Source: DAOUTW01 sp964523575
GTDB taxonomy: Bacteria; Zixibacteria; MSB-5A5; GN15; JAAZOE01
Direction of reading: 5' to 3'
DNA: 64,000 bases
NCBI GenBank assembly: GCA_964523575.1
Contig: CAZGAV010000004.1
Location: 42,958 to 106,957 of the forward strand
Below the pieces are notes generated by a model. It searched no databases and was not told the DNA's origin. It worked only from the letters and a program-made list of their open reading frames with translations. The stretch's first letter is position 1. Each line of letters starts with the position of its first letter. The position numbers and the translations under genes are program-made. Positions 28,628 to 37,847 of this stretch are shown here, one piece after another.

Positions 28628-28656
28628 TATATAACAGAAAAGCCCGCACCAGTCAA
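28628..28656 (-). promoter_or_regulatory. Sigma-70-type promoter for the lapA-lapB-SPOR-mutS-mutL-miaA operon
   Basis: TTGACT (28651-28656), 17-base spacer, TATATA (28628-28633). It sits just behind the terminator of the upstream gene and 38 bases before the lapA ATG, the only clear start point for this six-gene run. Confidence 0.65.
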
Positions 28657-28664
28657 TATAAAAC

Positions 28665-28693
28665 AACCCGCCCCGGACGCGCCCGGGCGGGTT
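28665..28693 (-). terminator. Rho-independent terminator after the PsbP-like gene
   Basis: Stem AACCCGCCC / GGGCGGGTT (28665-28673 with 28685-28693) and, on the minus strand, a following T-rich stretch (GTTTTAT). It separates the PsbP-like gene from the lapA operon. Confidence 0.85.
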
Positions 28694-28718
28694 GAAAATT
28701 TCACCGATAGCGGCGTTA

Positions 28719-29405
28719 TCAGCCGGTGGTATCCGCGGCCGGCTCCTCGCCGGCGTCGCTGAATTTCAGGCCGTTTATCAGCCCGTCAAAAATCTTGAAA
28801 ATCGGTTCACTGGTTTGAAATTCGCAGATAAAATGGAAGATATAAATCTTCCCCTCACGGACAGTGAAGAACATGGCGCCCGACTTGTAATCGTTGATGA
28901 CGTCGGCGCGATCCGACCCCCTCGATGACACTTCCATCGAATAGCTCTGCCGGGCCTCAACCATAATGGCCTTGGCTCCGTCGACCGTCAGCGGGCTCTT
29001 TTTCTGAAGGTCATATGGTTTGGAAATTAAGTCCAAAGATTTCAGAAGACCCTTTTTCTGCTTGGATTTGAAGTCCTTGTCCAGCAGACTATCGACGAAT
29101 TGATCGACGGTCAGGGAAGTCGTATCGACCAGCACCTTGATAGCCGGGATTTGCATATAATCCCGTAAATCACCCTGAAATTGCCGCGGCGGCGTCGGCG
29201 ATTTTTGATCGAGAGCCACCCGCAACACATATTTGTCCTTTTTTACATTCGCTGACCAGCCTGCCGGGATGGTAAATGAAAATCCATACTCATTATCGGT
29301 ATAGACATCACCTTTGACTTCCCCGGCTTTCCCGGCCCAGACGGGAACGGCCATTATGGAAAACACGAAAACTAGAACCAAAAAACACGTTAGATTTTTC
29401 TTCAC
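28719..29405 (-). CDS. Secreted PsbP/DUF1795-like protein
   Basis: 228 residues, starting at GTG 29405 with AGGAGG seven bases upstream. A signal peptide (ending near VPVWAG) precedes a domain with YGFSFTIPAGWSANV, the typical opening of PsbP-like folds, and a C-terminal part with FFTVREGKIYIFHFICEF and the FDGLINGLKF helix. These folds occur in many secreted or lipoprotein stress proteins with no fixed activity, so function is not assigned. It is a single-gene transcript between a promoter (29432-29459) and a terminator. Confidence 0.75.
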   Translation of the reverse strand: MKKNLTCFLVLVFVFSIMAVPVWAGKAGEVKGDVYTDNEYGFSFTIPAGWSANVKKDKYVLRVALDQKSPTPPRQFQGDLRDYMQIPAIKVLVDTTSLTVDQFVDSLLDKDFKSKQKKGLLKSLDLISKPYDLQKKSPLTVDGAKAIMVEARQSYSMEVSSRGSDRADVINDYKSGAMFFTVREGKIYIFHFICEFQTSEPIFKIFDGLINGLKFSDAGEEPAADTTG

Positions 29406-29431
29406 GACTTACCTCCTGCAGCTTAACTCAA

Positions 29432-29459
29432 ATAATGAATAATTGCCGTCAAAAGTCAA
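29432..29459 (-). promoter_or_regulatory. Promoter candidate for the PsbP-like gene
   Basis: TTGACT (29454-29459), 16-base spacer, CATTAT (29432-29437), 27 bases before the GTG start. Confidence 0.45.
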
Positions 29460-29521
29460 GCATTTAACTGATCTGCAGTATTCTTTGTACTTATACCATA
29501 TCAGAGGAGAAAAGGCGACGC

Positions 29522-31675
29522 CTATTTCAGCAAAATACCCTTGAAGACGGCCGATTCCGATTCATCGCCGGCTCGGAACAGGTATATTCCGGTCGGCAAT
29601 GGCTGGTCGTTTTCATCACGGCCGTTCCAGGTCACTTCTATTTTATCTCCGTAAACCCCGCCGACCGGCAAACGCCGAACCCGGCGGCCGAGGATATCAT
29701 AAATATCAACCGTCAACGAATGCGCCGTCGAGCTGAAATTTTCAAGTACCAGTCTGATATCGGGATTGAAAGGATTGGGATAGCCATGAATCCGGGGTAA
29801 ATCGATATCATAGGCCAGCGGGAGCGGTTCATCGACGTCGGAAATCGGCATGGTGTAGATTTTGACGGAAAAACTGTCGCTGGCGGCGATAATGTTGTCC
29901 GACAGCGCCACCAGTCGGGCCTGATCGCCGCCGGAAAAAAGCGGGATCGGCAGGCCGGCGGAAATATCGAAAATGTGTATCCCGGTGTGCGAGGCGCATA
30001 CCAGCCATGAATTTATTAGCCGCAATTCAGAAACGCTTCCCAGTTCCTCTTTCGAATCAAGTAAAATCGGCGACAGAGGATCCCCCAGGCCGTACGTTTG
30101 CAATCCGTTGGAAGCGATATACAGCAAAGTATCTTTGCGAACCATGTCGTTGACGCGGGACGGGAAATTCGCCTGGGCCAGTTCGGTCAGAACATAATCT
30201 TCATCAAGACTGCAGATGAAAAGAGTATTCTTATCGCTGACCCGATAAAACAGAGTATCGTCGAACATGGCGGCCGTGATTCCGGTCGGGAAACTCCAGC
30301 GGATCAGATTCGAAAAGGCGGTAGTGGCGGTGCGAGCCGTGCCGTTGAGACGATGCTCGTTGAAAAAATAGATCAGGTCCATATCGCCGAAATAGCCGGG
30401 TATGATCCTGGGCCGTTCGATGGAATCGACGACACTGAAAAAGGGCGCAATCGGCTTGGGATCCCCGTATCCGAAATCGACCGCCGGGAAAAAGGTATTG
30501 GTCTTGCGGTCGGCGACAAACATGGTATCGCCCTTGACACACATACCCACCGGTTCATAAGGCGGATTGATCATCTTTCCCGAACGATAAGGCTGATCAG
30601 GATCCGACAGATCATAAATCTCATACCAGTTATGAAGGCCGATCGTATGCAGCCGCCCCTCGAGAAATTCCACCTGTCTTATCGGCCCGGGATAGGCATA
30701 AACAACATCGGGATAATCAAGGTCGATATAAGCCGGATCATCGATGTCATAGGCGACAAAACCAAGCGTACGGTGCGGAAAAACGATATAATGACGTCCG
30801 CCGAAAGCATACACATCGGAATAACCCAGGATGCCGGTTAAGGGAAATAGCTGCCCCGGCAGGCTGTCGCCGTCATAAATAAGTTCGAAACCGTTGATAC
30901 TGTTGGCGAAAACCAGTCCCCGGGGGGTAACGCTGATTCTGTCGCCGCGGATGAATGACGTCCGCGTACCGAGATATTGCGGGTCATACACATCGGCCAC
31001 CGTCCCCACCATATAACCGTTGGGGCGAATTCCGGCGTAAACGGTATCGTCGAAAACCGTAAAACTGATCGCCTGCTCCGGCAACAACAGTTCCGAAACG
31101 GGATCGCCGAACCCGGCGGTGTCGGGTTCATAAATGATGATGCCGTTATAATCATCGAGGGCATAAAGCCGGGAATCGTAAACCTGGAGATCGATCACCC
31201 GAATCCCGGCCATACTGCTGTCGCTGAATCTGATATCGTTCGGATCGGAGATATCGTAGCGGACGATGCCATAATATTCCACCGCCGCATACAGGAAATG
31301 GCCGAGGCGGGCCATATCAAAAACTTCCAGACCTGGCGTGAACGTCCCCAGACGCTTCATATCGGACGGGTTGCCGATATCGACCAGAGCCACCGTGCCG
31401 TCTTCGTTGGCGACCGCCAGGAGACTGTCAAAGACATAAAGCCGCCGCGGGCCGCCCTCGATTTCGAGCGTCGAAGCCAGTTTCTTCTTGTTGAAATCGA
31501 GATTCAGATTGACGACGCCGACGCCGTCATGGAAGGCGCAGAAAAGATAATCGCCGCGATCGGCCACGGCCCGGACATTATTCCACAGAAATGAACCGTG
31601 ATAAACAAAATCGTCGGCCGCCACCGCTGTTATCAACAGCAGAATCGGCAGAATTCCCCAGAACAATTTTTTCAT
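29522..31675 (-). CDS. Secreted LVIVD-like beta-propeller protein with FlgD-type C-terminal domain
   Basis: 717 residues. After a signal peptide (to about AVAADD) the bulk consists of ~45-residue repeats such as LAVANEDGTVALVDIGNPSDM, LYAAVEYYGIVRYDISDPNDI and LVCASHTGIHIFDISAGLP, the pattern of LVIVD-type beta-propellers. The C-terminus is a FlgD-type Ig domain with YPNPFNPDIRLVLENF, DIYDILGRRVRRL and GIYLFRAGD. It overlaps the subtilase gene by ATGA and so is translated from the same message. Likely exported to the surface with the protease. Confidence 0.82.
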   Translation of the reverse strand: MKKLFWGILPILLLITAVAADDFVYHGSFLWNNVRAVADRGDYLFCAFHDGVGVVNLNLDFNKKKLASTLEIEGGPRRLYVFDSLLAVANEDGTVALVDIGNPSDMKRLGTFTPGLEVFDMARLGHFLYAAVEYYGIVRYDISDPNDIRFSDSSMAGIRVIDLQVYDSRLYALDDYNGIIIYEPDTAGFGDPVSELLLPEQAISFTVFDDTVYAGIRPNGYMVGTVADVYDPQYLGTRTSFIRGDRISVTPRGLVFANSINGFELIYDGDSLPGQLFPLTGILGYSDVYAFGGRHYIVFPHRTLGFVAYDIDDPAYIDLDYPDVVYAYPGPIRQVEFLEGRLHTIGLHNWYEIYDLSDPDQPYRSGKMINPPYEPVGMCVKGDTMFVADRKTNTFFPAVDFGYGDPKPIAPFFSVVDSIERPRIIPGYFGDMDLIYFFNEHRLNGTARTATTAFSNLIRWSFPTGITAAMFDDTLFYRVSDKNTLFICSLDEDYVLTELAQANFPSRVNDMVRKDTLLYIASNGLQTYGLGDPLSPILLDSKEELGSVSELRLINSWLVCASHTGIHIFDISAGLPIPLFSGGDQARLVALSDNIIAASDSFSVKIYTMPISDVDEPLPLAYDIDLPRIHGYPNPFNPDIRLVLENFSSTAHSLTVDIYDILGRRVRRLPVGGVYGDKIEVTWNGRDENDQPLPTGIYLFRAGDESESAVFKGILLK

Positions 31676-34600
31676 CGAAGGAGCATCATCTTTCGCGTTG
31701 ATTTTTTATCCTCACCCAGCATCCGGGCGAAATATACGCCCGAGGCGACTTCATCCCCGGCGCCATCGGTCCCGTCCCAGACAATCCGGTGAATCCCGGC
31801 CGCCTGCAAACCGCTGACCAGAGTTTTGACCTTTTGTCCCAGTATATTGAAAATCTCCAGCTGGACGTCAGCCGTTCGGTCAAGGCTGTATTCGATGGTC
31901 GTCGAAGGATTGAACGGATTGGGGTAATTCCCGGTAATCTCGAACGCCTCCGGAACGACCGGGGCAAAATCGCTGGCGTCGGTCGGCGTGGCCCGGTCGG
32001 GATTGATCCCGGTGTTTTTGGAATCGTGCAGGAATTTGGGCCAGACCATCATGGCCGAATCATAGGGAACATCGAGGTCCCAGACGAAAACGTTTTTATT
32101 GTCGCCCGACATGATCAATTCGACCGTGCCGTCGTTATCCAGATCATCGATAATCGGCGTGAACGGCGTCGATATGACTTCATTGATAGATGTCGGGGTG
32201 GCGATCGGGAAACCGGGCGTCGGATCGCCGTTGGGCTCCCAGGCAAAAATCCGTTCGTACCCGGTTCCGGGGAAAATATATCCACCCCGGCTCAAAAGAT
32301 TGGGAATACCGTTACCGTCGATATCGGCCACCACGACATTACTCAGGGTCGTCGAGGTCGTCAGAAGCAGACCGTTCGGGAGGGCCGGGTTTTCCACATA
32401 GGGGGTGCCGTCGCTGTTAAAGGCGTATATCCGCCCGACATCATAATTGAAATACGCAACCACGACCTCCTTGGATCCGTCGCCGTCGATATCGACGCAA
32501 ACCGGCGCCGTGCCCAGCCAGCCTTCCAGTTCCGGCATTCGGATCGGCCAACCGGGCAGGTTTTCGCGGCCGTCTTTGGTCACCCAGATGCTGATGGTTT
32601 CGGTTGTATCCATGCCCGATAAAACAATTTCCAGACTGCCGTCGTCATCGACGTCAGCCAGCATCCCGCCGTATGACTGCCGAATCCGCAAGGCCAGCGG
32701 CGAATCCCAGCCGTATGGCGGCAGACCGTTGCGGCCATTCCAGATATAAATGCCCGAACTGGGAATCGAAGTGCTGTAAAGAGAAACAACCTCGGTGCCG
32801 GCCCCGCCGTCAAGGTCCGCCGCGGTAATAAACGGCAGCGTCAACCCGGTGAAAACCGAGGTATCGTTGATATTGGGATCGAGCGAGGTGAAAAGCCCGC
32901 CCAGCGAATAGAAATAAGGATCGCCGCTGTATTTGAAGGCATAAACCTCGCCGTACTTGTTCATATAAATCAATACCGAATCGGCGCTGTCATATAATTC
33001 GGTCAACATCGGAACCGGGTAAGAGGAAAATGTCATACCCGTCGCCGCCACCCGCGGCCAGCCGGGCAAGGCCTGCCCCCGGTAATTGAAACAGGCTACG
33101 GTATTGGCTCCGATAGCGACAATATCAAGCAAACCGTCGCCGTCAACGTCGTCGAAGGCCGGCATGGAACGCATATCGCGGTCGGTCATTACCGGGAAAT
33201 TATCCATCAAGGTGCCGTCGGCCTTGTAGGCATACAATCCCTGAGCGCACCCGATCACGATTTCCTTGGCGCCGTCGCCGTCGATATCGGCCACGCCGGG
33301 AGAAATCGCGGCATATCCGCCCATGGAGACGGGAAAGCCCGCCCGCATGGCCGAAAGCGTCTGAATCCGGACCGAATCGACCAGAACCTGAGCCCCCAGA
33401 TAAGTCTGGATTCGCAGATAATGGTAACCCTCGACGAGAGTGAAAATAGGCCATTCGAAAATCAGATCATCGAAAAATAATTTGGTTGAAGTCATCAGGC
33501 GATTGTAATTCAGGCTGTCCTCGGGCCGATACGACAGCACCGTCGAATCATAATCCGGACCATAGGATGAGCCATTAATTTGCACCAGGTATTTAACGGT
33601 TTCGTCTTCAATGGGCGAGGCGATTTCAGCCCGGCCCTGATTGACCAGTCTGAAACTGACCTCATCCACGCCATAGCTCGATTCCAGGCGAAAGGTGAAA
33701 TGGCCGTTTAGAGCATCGCTGTCCCAGACATAGACTGTGTCGCCGCCGTCTATGGCGTCGACGTGATGAAGCAGTATCCAGTTGTCGGGACTGATTCCCT
33801 CGCCATAATAAAGATCGACCGGGCCGTTGTACCCGCCGGTAATGGCCGCTGTCACGGCCACATTGCCGGACAAGATCGCATTATCGCGGGGCGCGGTCAT
33901 ATATATCGACGGCGCCTGAGCCATGGCGAAGGCCGCCCCGACATCGAGTCGTCCCCACCCGGAGATGGTATCGTAACCGGGAAGATCCATCCCGTCATCC
34001 CAGGGATCGACCAAATCTTTGGCCGACTGCCGCAGGACATTTTTAACCGCTTCCGCATCCAGCCCCGGATTGAATGACATCAGCATGGCCGCCGCCCCGA
34101 CTACCAGCGGCGCGGCCATCGAGGTCCCGTCGGCGAGGTAATACTTATCGGCAATGATCCGAACGTCCGGTTCACCGGGAGCATACAGATCGGTGCCCGC
34201 CGCCCGAAGCGAAAGTATATCGCGGGCCGGAGCAACAATGTCAATAAACGGGCCGTAGGTCGAGAAGTAAGTCATGAAGCCATCGGAGTTGGTCCCGCCG
34301 ACCGTGAAAGTTTCGGGAAACGAAGCCGGATAGGTCAGATTGCTGGTTCCAAAATTACCCGCCGCCGCGACTGGCAATGCTCCCCGTTCGACGGCATATT
34401 GAAGGGCCTTCTGCAGGATCGGCGAATCGTACGGGAAACCCCAGCTGAGATTCATAATCCGGGCGCCCATATCGGCGGCGTAAATAATCGCCGCAATGGA
34501 AACCGATTGATAACCGTTCGGAAAAATTTTGACCGGCAGAAGTCTGATATGGCCGGGGTACCCGGCAATGCCGATACTGTTGAGTTCGGCCGCCACCAGT

Positions 34601-35409
34601 CCCGAAACATGTGTCCCGTGACCGATGGAATCGGTGGCGTCGTTGTCCCCGAGGATATTGAAAACGTCAATGGTGTCGCCGGAAAAATCCCAGCCCCGGT
34701 AATCGTCGATCAGGCCGTTATGATCGTCATCGACGCCGTTATCGGGAATCTCCCCCATGTTGACATAGACTTTATCGGCCAGGTCGGGGTGGACGTAATC
34801 GATGCCGGTGTCGATGATGGCCAACAGCACCGGGGCCGTATCGGCCGGGGGGTTGTCGTATATCGGCGCCATGTTGACGTCTTCGCCCGGCGTGCCGTGA
34901 TTGAGATATAAAACGTCATTGCTGTCGCCGGGCAAACGGTCGATGGCATAATAATCCTGACCGGTATTATGCAAATACCATTGCTGGGGAAACAGCGAAT
35001 CGTTCGGCCACGAAAACAGGTCCAGTTTATAATCCGGCTCGACGTAGATCACATCCGGGTTGCCCATGATCCGCGACATCACCCGGCGGACGTCCACCGT
35101 ATCCGGGAAAGAGATGATAAAAATATCGTCAAGTAAAGACGTTCCGGTCGCTTTCGACGGCCTCCCCTTCAGGCCCGTGAGGCCGCTTAAGCTCTCGACC
35201 CGCCAGTCGGAATAAGATTTGAAATCGGTGATGGGGATATCGGGTAACAGGGAATGAAGATCGGGAGAATAACCGCTGTTCACCAGGATGATAACATGGC
35301 CCGGCCGGATATCCGCCTCCATGACGGATTTGTCCGCGGCAAACGACGACCCGCAGATCAACAACGCCACGACAAAGATAACGATAAGATTATATTTATT
35401 ATTCGACAT
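31672..35409 (-). CDS. Secreted S8 subtilisin-like protease with FG-GAP repeats and FlgD-type C-terminal domain
   Basis: 1245 residues. Signal peptide, an inhibitor-like propeptide (to ~125), then the S8 catalytic domain with Asp200 (AIIDTGIDYVHPDL), His264 (GHGTHVSG), Asn352 (AAAGNFG) and Ser430 (GTSMAAP). Beta-rich domains follow, then a VCBS/FG-GAP-like region with many DIDGDGxxE motifs (e.g. ADIDGDGAKEIVIG, DVDGDGLLDIVAIG, DIDGDGSKEVVVA), which bind calcium in related proteins. The C-terminus has NYPNPFNPSTTIEY, FNILGQKVKTL and GVYFARML. Catalytically complete by sequence. First gene of a two-gene operon. Confidence 0.92.
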   Translation of the reverse strand: MSNNKYNLIVIFVVALLICGSSFAADKSVMEADIRPGHVIILVNSGYSPDLHSLLPDIPITDFKSYSDWRVESLSGLTGLKGRPSKATGTSLLDDIFIISFPDTVDVRRVMSRIMGNPDVIYVEPDYKLDLFSWPNDSLFPQQWYLHNTGQDYYAIDRLPGDSNDVLYLNHGTPGEDVNMAPIYDNPPADTAPVLLAIIDTGIDYVHPDLADKVYVNMGEIPDNGVDDDHNGLIDDYRGWDFSGDTIDVFNILGDNDATDSIGHGTHVSGLVAAELNSIGIAGYPGHIRLLPVKIFPNGYQSVSIAAIIYAADMGARIMNLSWGFPYDSPILQKALQYAVERGALPVAAAGNFGTSNLTYPASFPETFTVGGTNSDGFMTYFSTYGPFIDIVAPARDILSLRAAGTDLYAPGEPDVRIIADKYYLADGTSMAAPLVVGAAAMLMSFNPGLDAEAVKNVLRQSAKDLVDPWDDGMDLPGYDTISGWGRLDVGAAFAMAQAPSIYMTAPRDNAILSGNVAVTAAITGGYNGPVDLYYGEGISPDNWILLHHVDAIDGGDTVYVWDSDALNGHFTFRLESSYGVDEVSFRLVNQGRAEIASPIEDETVKYLVQINGSSYGPDYDSTVLSYRPEDSLNYNRLMTSTKLFFDDLIFEWPIFTLVEGYHYLRIQTYLGAQVLVDSVRIQTLSAMRAGFPVSMGGYAAISPGVADIDGDGAKEIVIGCAQGLYAYKADGTLMDNFPVMTDRDMRSMPAFDDVDGDGLLDIVAIGANTVACFNYRGQALPGWPRVAATGMTFSSYPVPMLTELYDSADSVLIYMNKYGEVYAFKYSGDPYFYSLGGLFTSLDPNINDTSVFTGLTLPFITAADLDGGAGTEVVSLYSTSIPSSGIYIWNGRNGLPPYGWDSPLALRIRQSYGGMLADVDDDGSLEIVLSGMDTTETISIWVTKDGRENLPGWPIRMPELEGWLGTAPVCVDIDGDGSKEVVVAYFNYDVGRIYAFNSDGTPYVENPALPNGLLLTTSTTLSNVVVADIDGNGIPNLLSRGGYIFPGTGYERIFAWEPNGDPTPGFPIATPTSINEVISTPFTPIIDDLDNDGTVELIMSGDNKNVFVWDLDVPYDSAMMVWPKFLHDSKNTGINPDRATPTDASDFAPVVPEAFEITGNYPNPFNPSTTIEYSLDRTADVQLEIFNILGQKVKTLVSGLQAAGIHRIVWDGTDGAGDEVASGVYFARMLGEDKKSTRKMMLLR

Positions 35410-35600
35410 TGAAATTAATCGGGAATCACTCCCGTCTCCTTTACCAAAGTAATACGAAAATATTGAAAGTCAAGACGGCATTTGATTAACGGGTCTTGGG
35501 TTCGTCCGATTGCCATATAACCATAGAGACGGATATAAGGTCAAGTTCGTCAAAACCAAAATTGAACCGCAAAAATTAAATGTAAATGGGAAAATTGACT

Positions 35601-36299
35601 TCAGCGCCGGCTTTGCTTGCGGGCGTAGCGGAAACGGGACCGAATGCGAAGCAGGCTGTTCCGCCGGAGAATGCCGAATACCGTCCACCAGCCGAGCTTG
35701 AAGGCGGGGGCGATTTCGTTGCCCTGTTCGACCAGTTCCGATATGGAACTGAAGGGATCCTCCGCCACCAGACGCAGGATCAACTCTTCGGCATTGGCCG
35801 CCGATGCGCCCGCGGCGGGACGGCTGGCGGCCTTGCGACTTTTGACGCCGGGTGACAGCGCCGCCTGCAGGGCCGAGCCGGATTCCGAGATTATCTTTTC
35901 GTCGGTTTTCCAGACCTTTTCCCCGCCGCCGTCACTCCCGGCCGGAAGATTGAACGCTTTTTTGCCCTGCTGCAGGGTGTCGAAGGCCTGGATGATATGC
36001 TCGAATTCCAGCAATTCATAGATTTCATAGACATTGGGAATCATGTTAACCAGTTTGATATCGCCTTTGTTATCGCGGATTTCCTGAATTTTGGAAACAA
36101 AAATACCCCATCCCGCCGACGAGATATACTCGACGCCGCCGAGATCGACCAGAATTTTAAATCGGCTCTGTCCGAGAAGCCCCTCGATCACATTCTCCAG
36201 TTCGGAGGCGGTGATGGTATCCACTACACCGTCGACCCGGATTATCGAAAGTTCGCCGGACGGCCCCGACTGTGATAATGATAGTTTTATATCATCCAT
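35601..36299 (-). CDS. STAS-domain (anti-sigma factor antagonist-like) protein with extra C-terminal domain
   Basis: About 232 residues from the ATG at 36299. Residues ~1-105 are a STAS domain: IIRVDGVVDTITASELENVI, ILVDLGGVEYISSAGWGIFVS with the phosphoacceptor-type Ser, and a closing helix. A Gly/Ala/Lys-rich linker leads to a ~65-residue C-terminal segment (EELILRLVAEDPFSSISELV ... WWTVFGILRRNSLL) that looks like a small winged helix. A partner-switching regulator is the likely role; no anti-sigma kinase or phosphatase is in the window. Confidence 0.75.
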   Translation of the reverse strand: MDDIKLSLSQSGPSGELSIIRVDGVVDTITASELENVIEGLLGQSRFKILVDLGGVEYISSAGWGIFVSKIQEIRDNKGDIKLVNMIPNVYEIYELLEFEHIIQAFDTLQQGKKAFNLPAGSDGGGEKVWKTDEKIISESGSALQAALSPGVKSRKAASRPAAGASAANAEELILRLVAEDPFSSISELVEQGNEIAPAFKLGWWTVFGILRRNSLLRIRSRFRYARKQSRR

Positions 36300-36417
36300 C
36301 GTATGCACACTGACATCGATTCCTACTTATAAAAATCGCCAGAATCCTCCAAGAACTTAACCTCGGCAGTATTACGAAATTGACGTCTCTTCGCAATAGC
36401 TTTTTCTTCCCCCCGTC

Positions 36418-37761
36418 TCAATCATCCGGCTCAAGGTTATAATCCTTGATTTTCTGCCGCAGGGTATTGCGGTGTATCCCAAGGATATCGGCCGTTTTCT
36501 GCATATTCCATTCCTCGGCCCGGAGGACGGCGGCGATATGCTCTTTTTCCAGATCGCTGAGGCTGATTTTGCGCAAATGCGCCGGTGCTTCGCCAACTTC
36601 TACGATACCCGGCAAATCTTCGGCGCGCAGAACCCGGTCGGCCGAAAGCACCACGGCCCGCTCGATGACGTTCTGCAATTCCCTGATATTCCCCGGCCAG
36701 TCATAAGCCATCAGCCGGGCGGCGGCCTCGTCCGATATTTCCCGGATATCTTTATTCATCTTGCGGGCGCAACGCTGAAGGAAATGCTCGGCCAGTTCCA
36801 TGATATCGCCGCCTCGACGGGCCAGCGGCGGCATTTCCAGACTGACGGTATTGATGCGAAAATAAAGATCCTGGCGGAATTTGCCGTCCTCGATCAATTT
36901 CTCGAGATTGCGATTGGTGGCCGAAATGAGCCGCACATCGACTTTCTTCGACCGCTCCGAACCCAGCGGCTCGAAACTCCCGTCTTCCAACACCCGCAAG
37001 AGCTTGGCCTGCATCGGCGGCGGCATATCGCCGATTTCATCGAGGAAAATCGACCCGCCGTCGGCCAGTTCGAAACGTCCCACCCGCTTTTTATCGGCCC
37101 CGGTGAAAGCGCCTTTTTCATGTCCGAACAATTCTGATTCCAGCAGGGTCTCGGGAAAAGCGGCGCAATTCAATTGCACGAAACTGCTTTCCCGCCGCGT
37201 CGATAATTGATGGATTATCTGCGCCACCAGCCCCTTGCCGGAGCCCGATGGCCCATTCAACAAAACCGAAGAATCCGACGGCGCCACCCGCGAAATCAGC
37301 GAACGCACCTTCATCATCTCCGGCGAATCGCCGATCATCTCCGGAATATCGGCCATATCCGACATGGTCCGGCGCAAAAGGTCGTTTTCGGTCACCAGAC
37401 GATTTTGTTCGGCGGCCTTCTTGAGATTAATCAGGAGTTCTTCGAGATTGACCGGCTTGGTAAGGTACCCGAAAGCCCCCCGCCGCATCGCCTCGACGGC
37501 CGTTTCGACCGTTCCATAAGCCGTCAGCATGATGACCTGAATGAAGGGATTGGCTTCGCGCAGTTTCGACAGTAATTCCAGCCCGTCCATGTCGGGCATT
37601 TTCATATCCGTCACGGCCAATGGCGCAAAGAAATCGGCATTGCGCCCCAGAGCGTCGCGGCCCCCGGAGGCAGTGGCCACCTCGAAACCCTGTTTTTTCA
37701 GGAAACCGGCCAGCATTTCCCGCTGCGCGGTCTCATCATCGACGATCAATATCTTTGGCAT
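36418..37761 (-). CDS. NtrC-family sigma-54-dependent response regulator (orphan)
   Basis: 447 residues: receiver domain with acidic pair Asp8/Asp9, phosphoacceptor Asp52 (TDMKMPDMDG), Thr80 and Lys102. The AAA+ domain has Walker A GPSGSGKG (~170-177, where the family usually has GESGTGKE), the sigma-54 contact loop GAFTGA (217-222) and Walker B GSIFLDEIGD. A Fis-type helix-turn-helix closes the protein (NMQKTADILGIHRNTLRQKI). All residues needed for phosphorylation and sigma-54 contact are present. No histidine kinase is adjacent, so its signal is unknown. Confidence 0.93.
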   Translation of the reverse strand: MPKILIVDDETAQREMLAGFLKKQGFEVATASGGRDALGRNADFFAPLAVTDMKMPDMDGLELLSKLREANPFIQVIMLTAYGTVETAVEAMRRGAFGYLTKPVNLEELLINLKKAAEQNRLVTENDLLRRTMSDMADIPEMIGDSPEMMKVRSLISRVAPSDSSVLLNGPSGSGKGLVAQIIHQLSTRRESSFVQLNCAAFPETLLESELFGHEKGAFTGADKKRVGRFELADGGSIFLDEIGDMPPPMQAKLLRVLEDGSFEPLGSERSKKVDVRLISATNRNLEKLIEDGKFRQDLYFRINTVSLEMPPLARRGGDIMELAEHFLQRCARKMNKDIREISDEAAARLMAYDWPGNIRELQNVIERAVVLSADRVLRAEDLPGIVEVGEAPAHLRKISLSDLEKEHIAAVLRAEEWNMQKTADILGIHRNTLRQKIKDYNLEPDD

Positions 37762-37796
37762 CCGGCCTCGGCGGTTGAATCATTGGTATATATAAA

Positions 37797-37829
37797 AAAA
37801 CCTTTCCCCGGACTTGAGGAAAGGTTTTT
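37797..37829 (-). terminator. Rho-independent terminator after the beta-barrel gene
   Basis: Stem ACCTTTCC / GGAAAGGT extended by A-T pairs, 10-base loop, followed on the minus strand by a run of seven T. It lies just behind the stop at 37848. Confidence 0.88.
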
Positions 37830-37847
37830 CTTGGAAAATTCTTTGCT

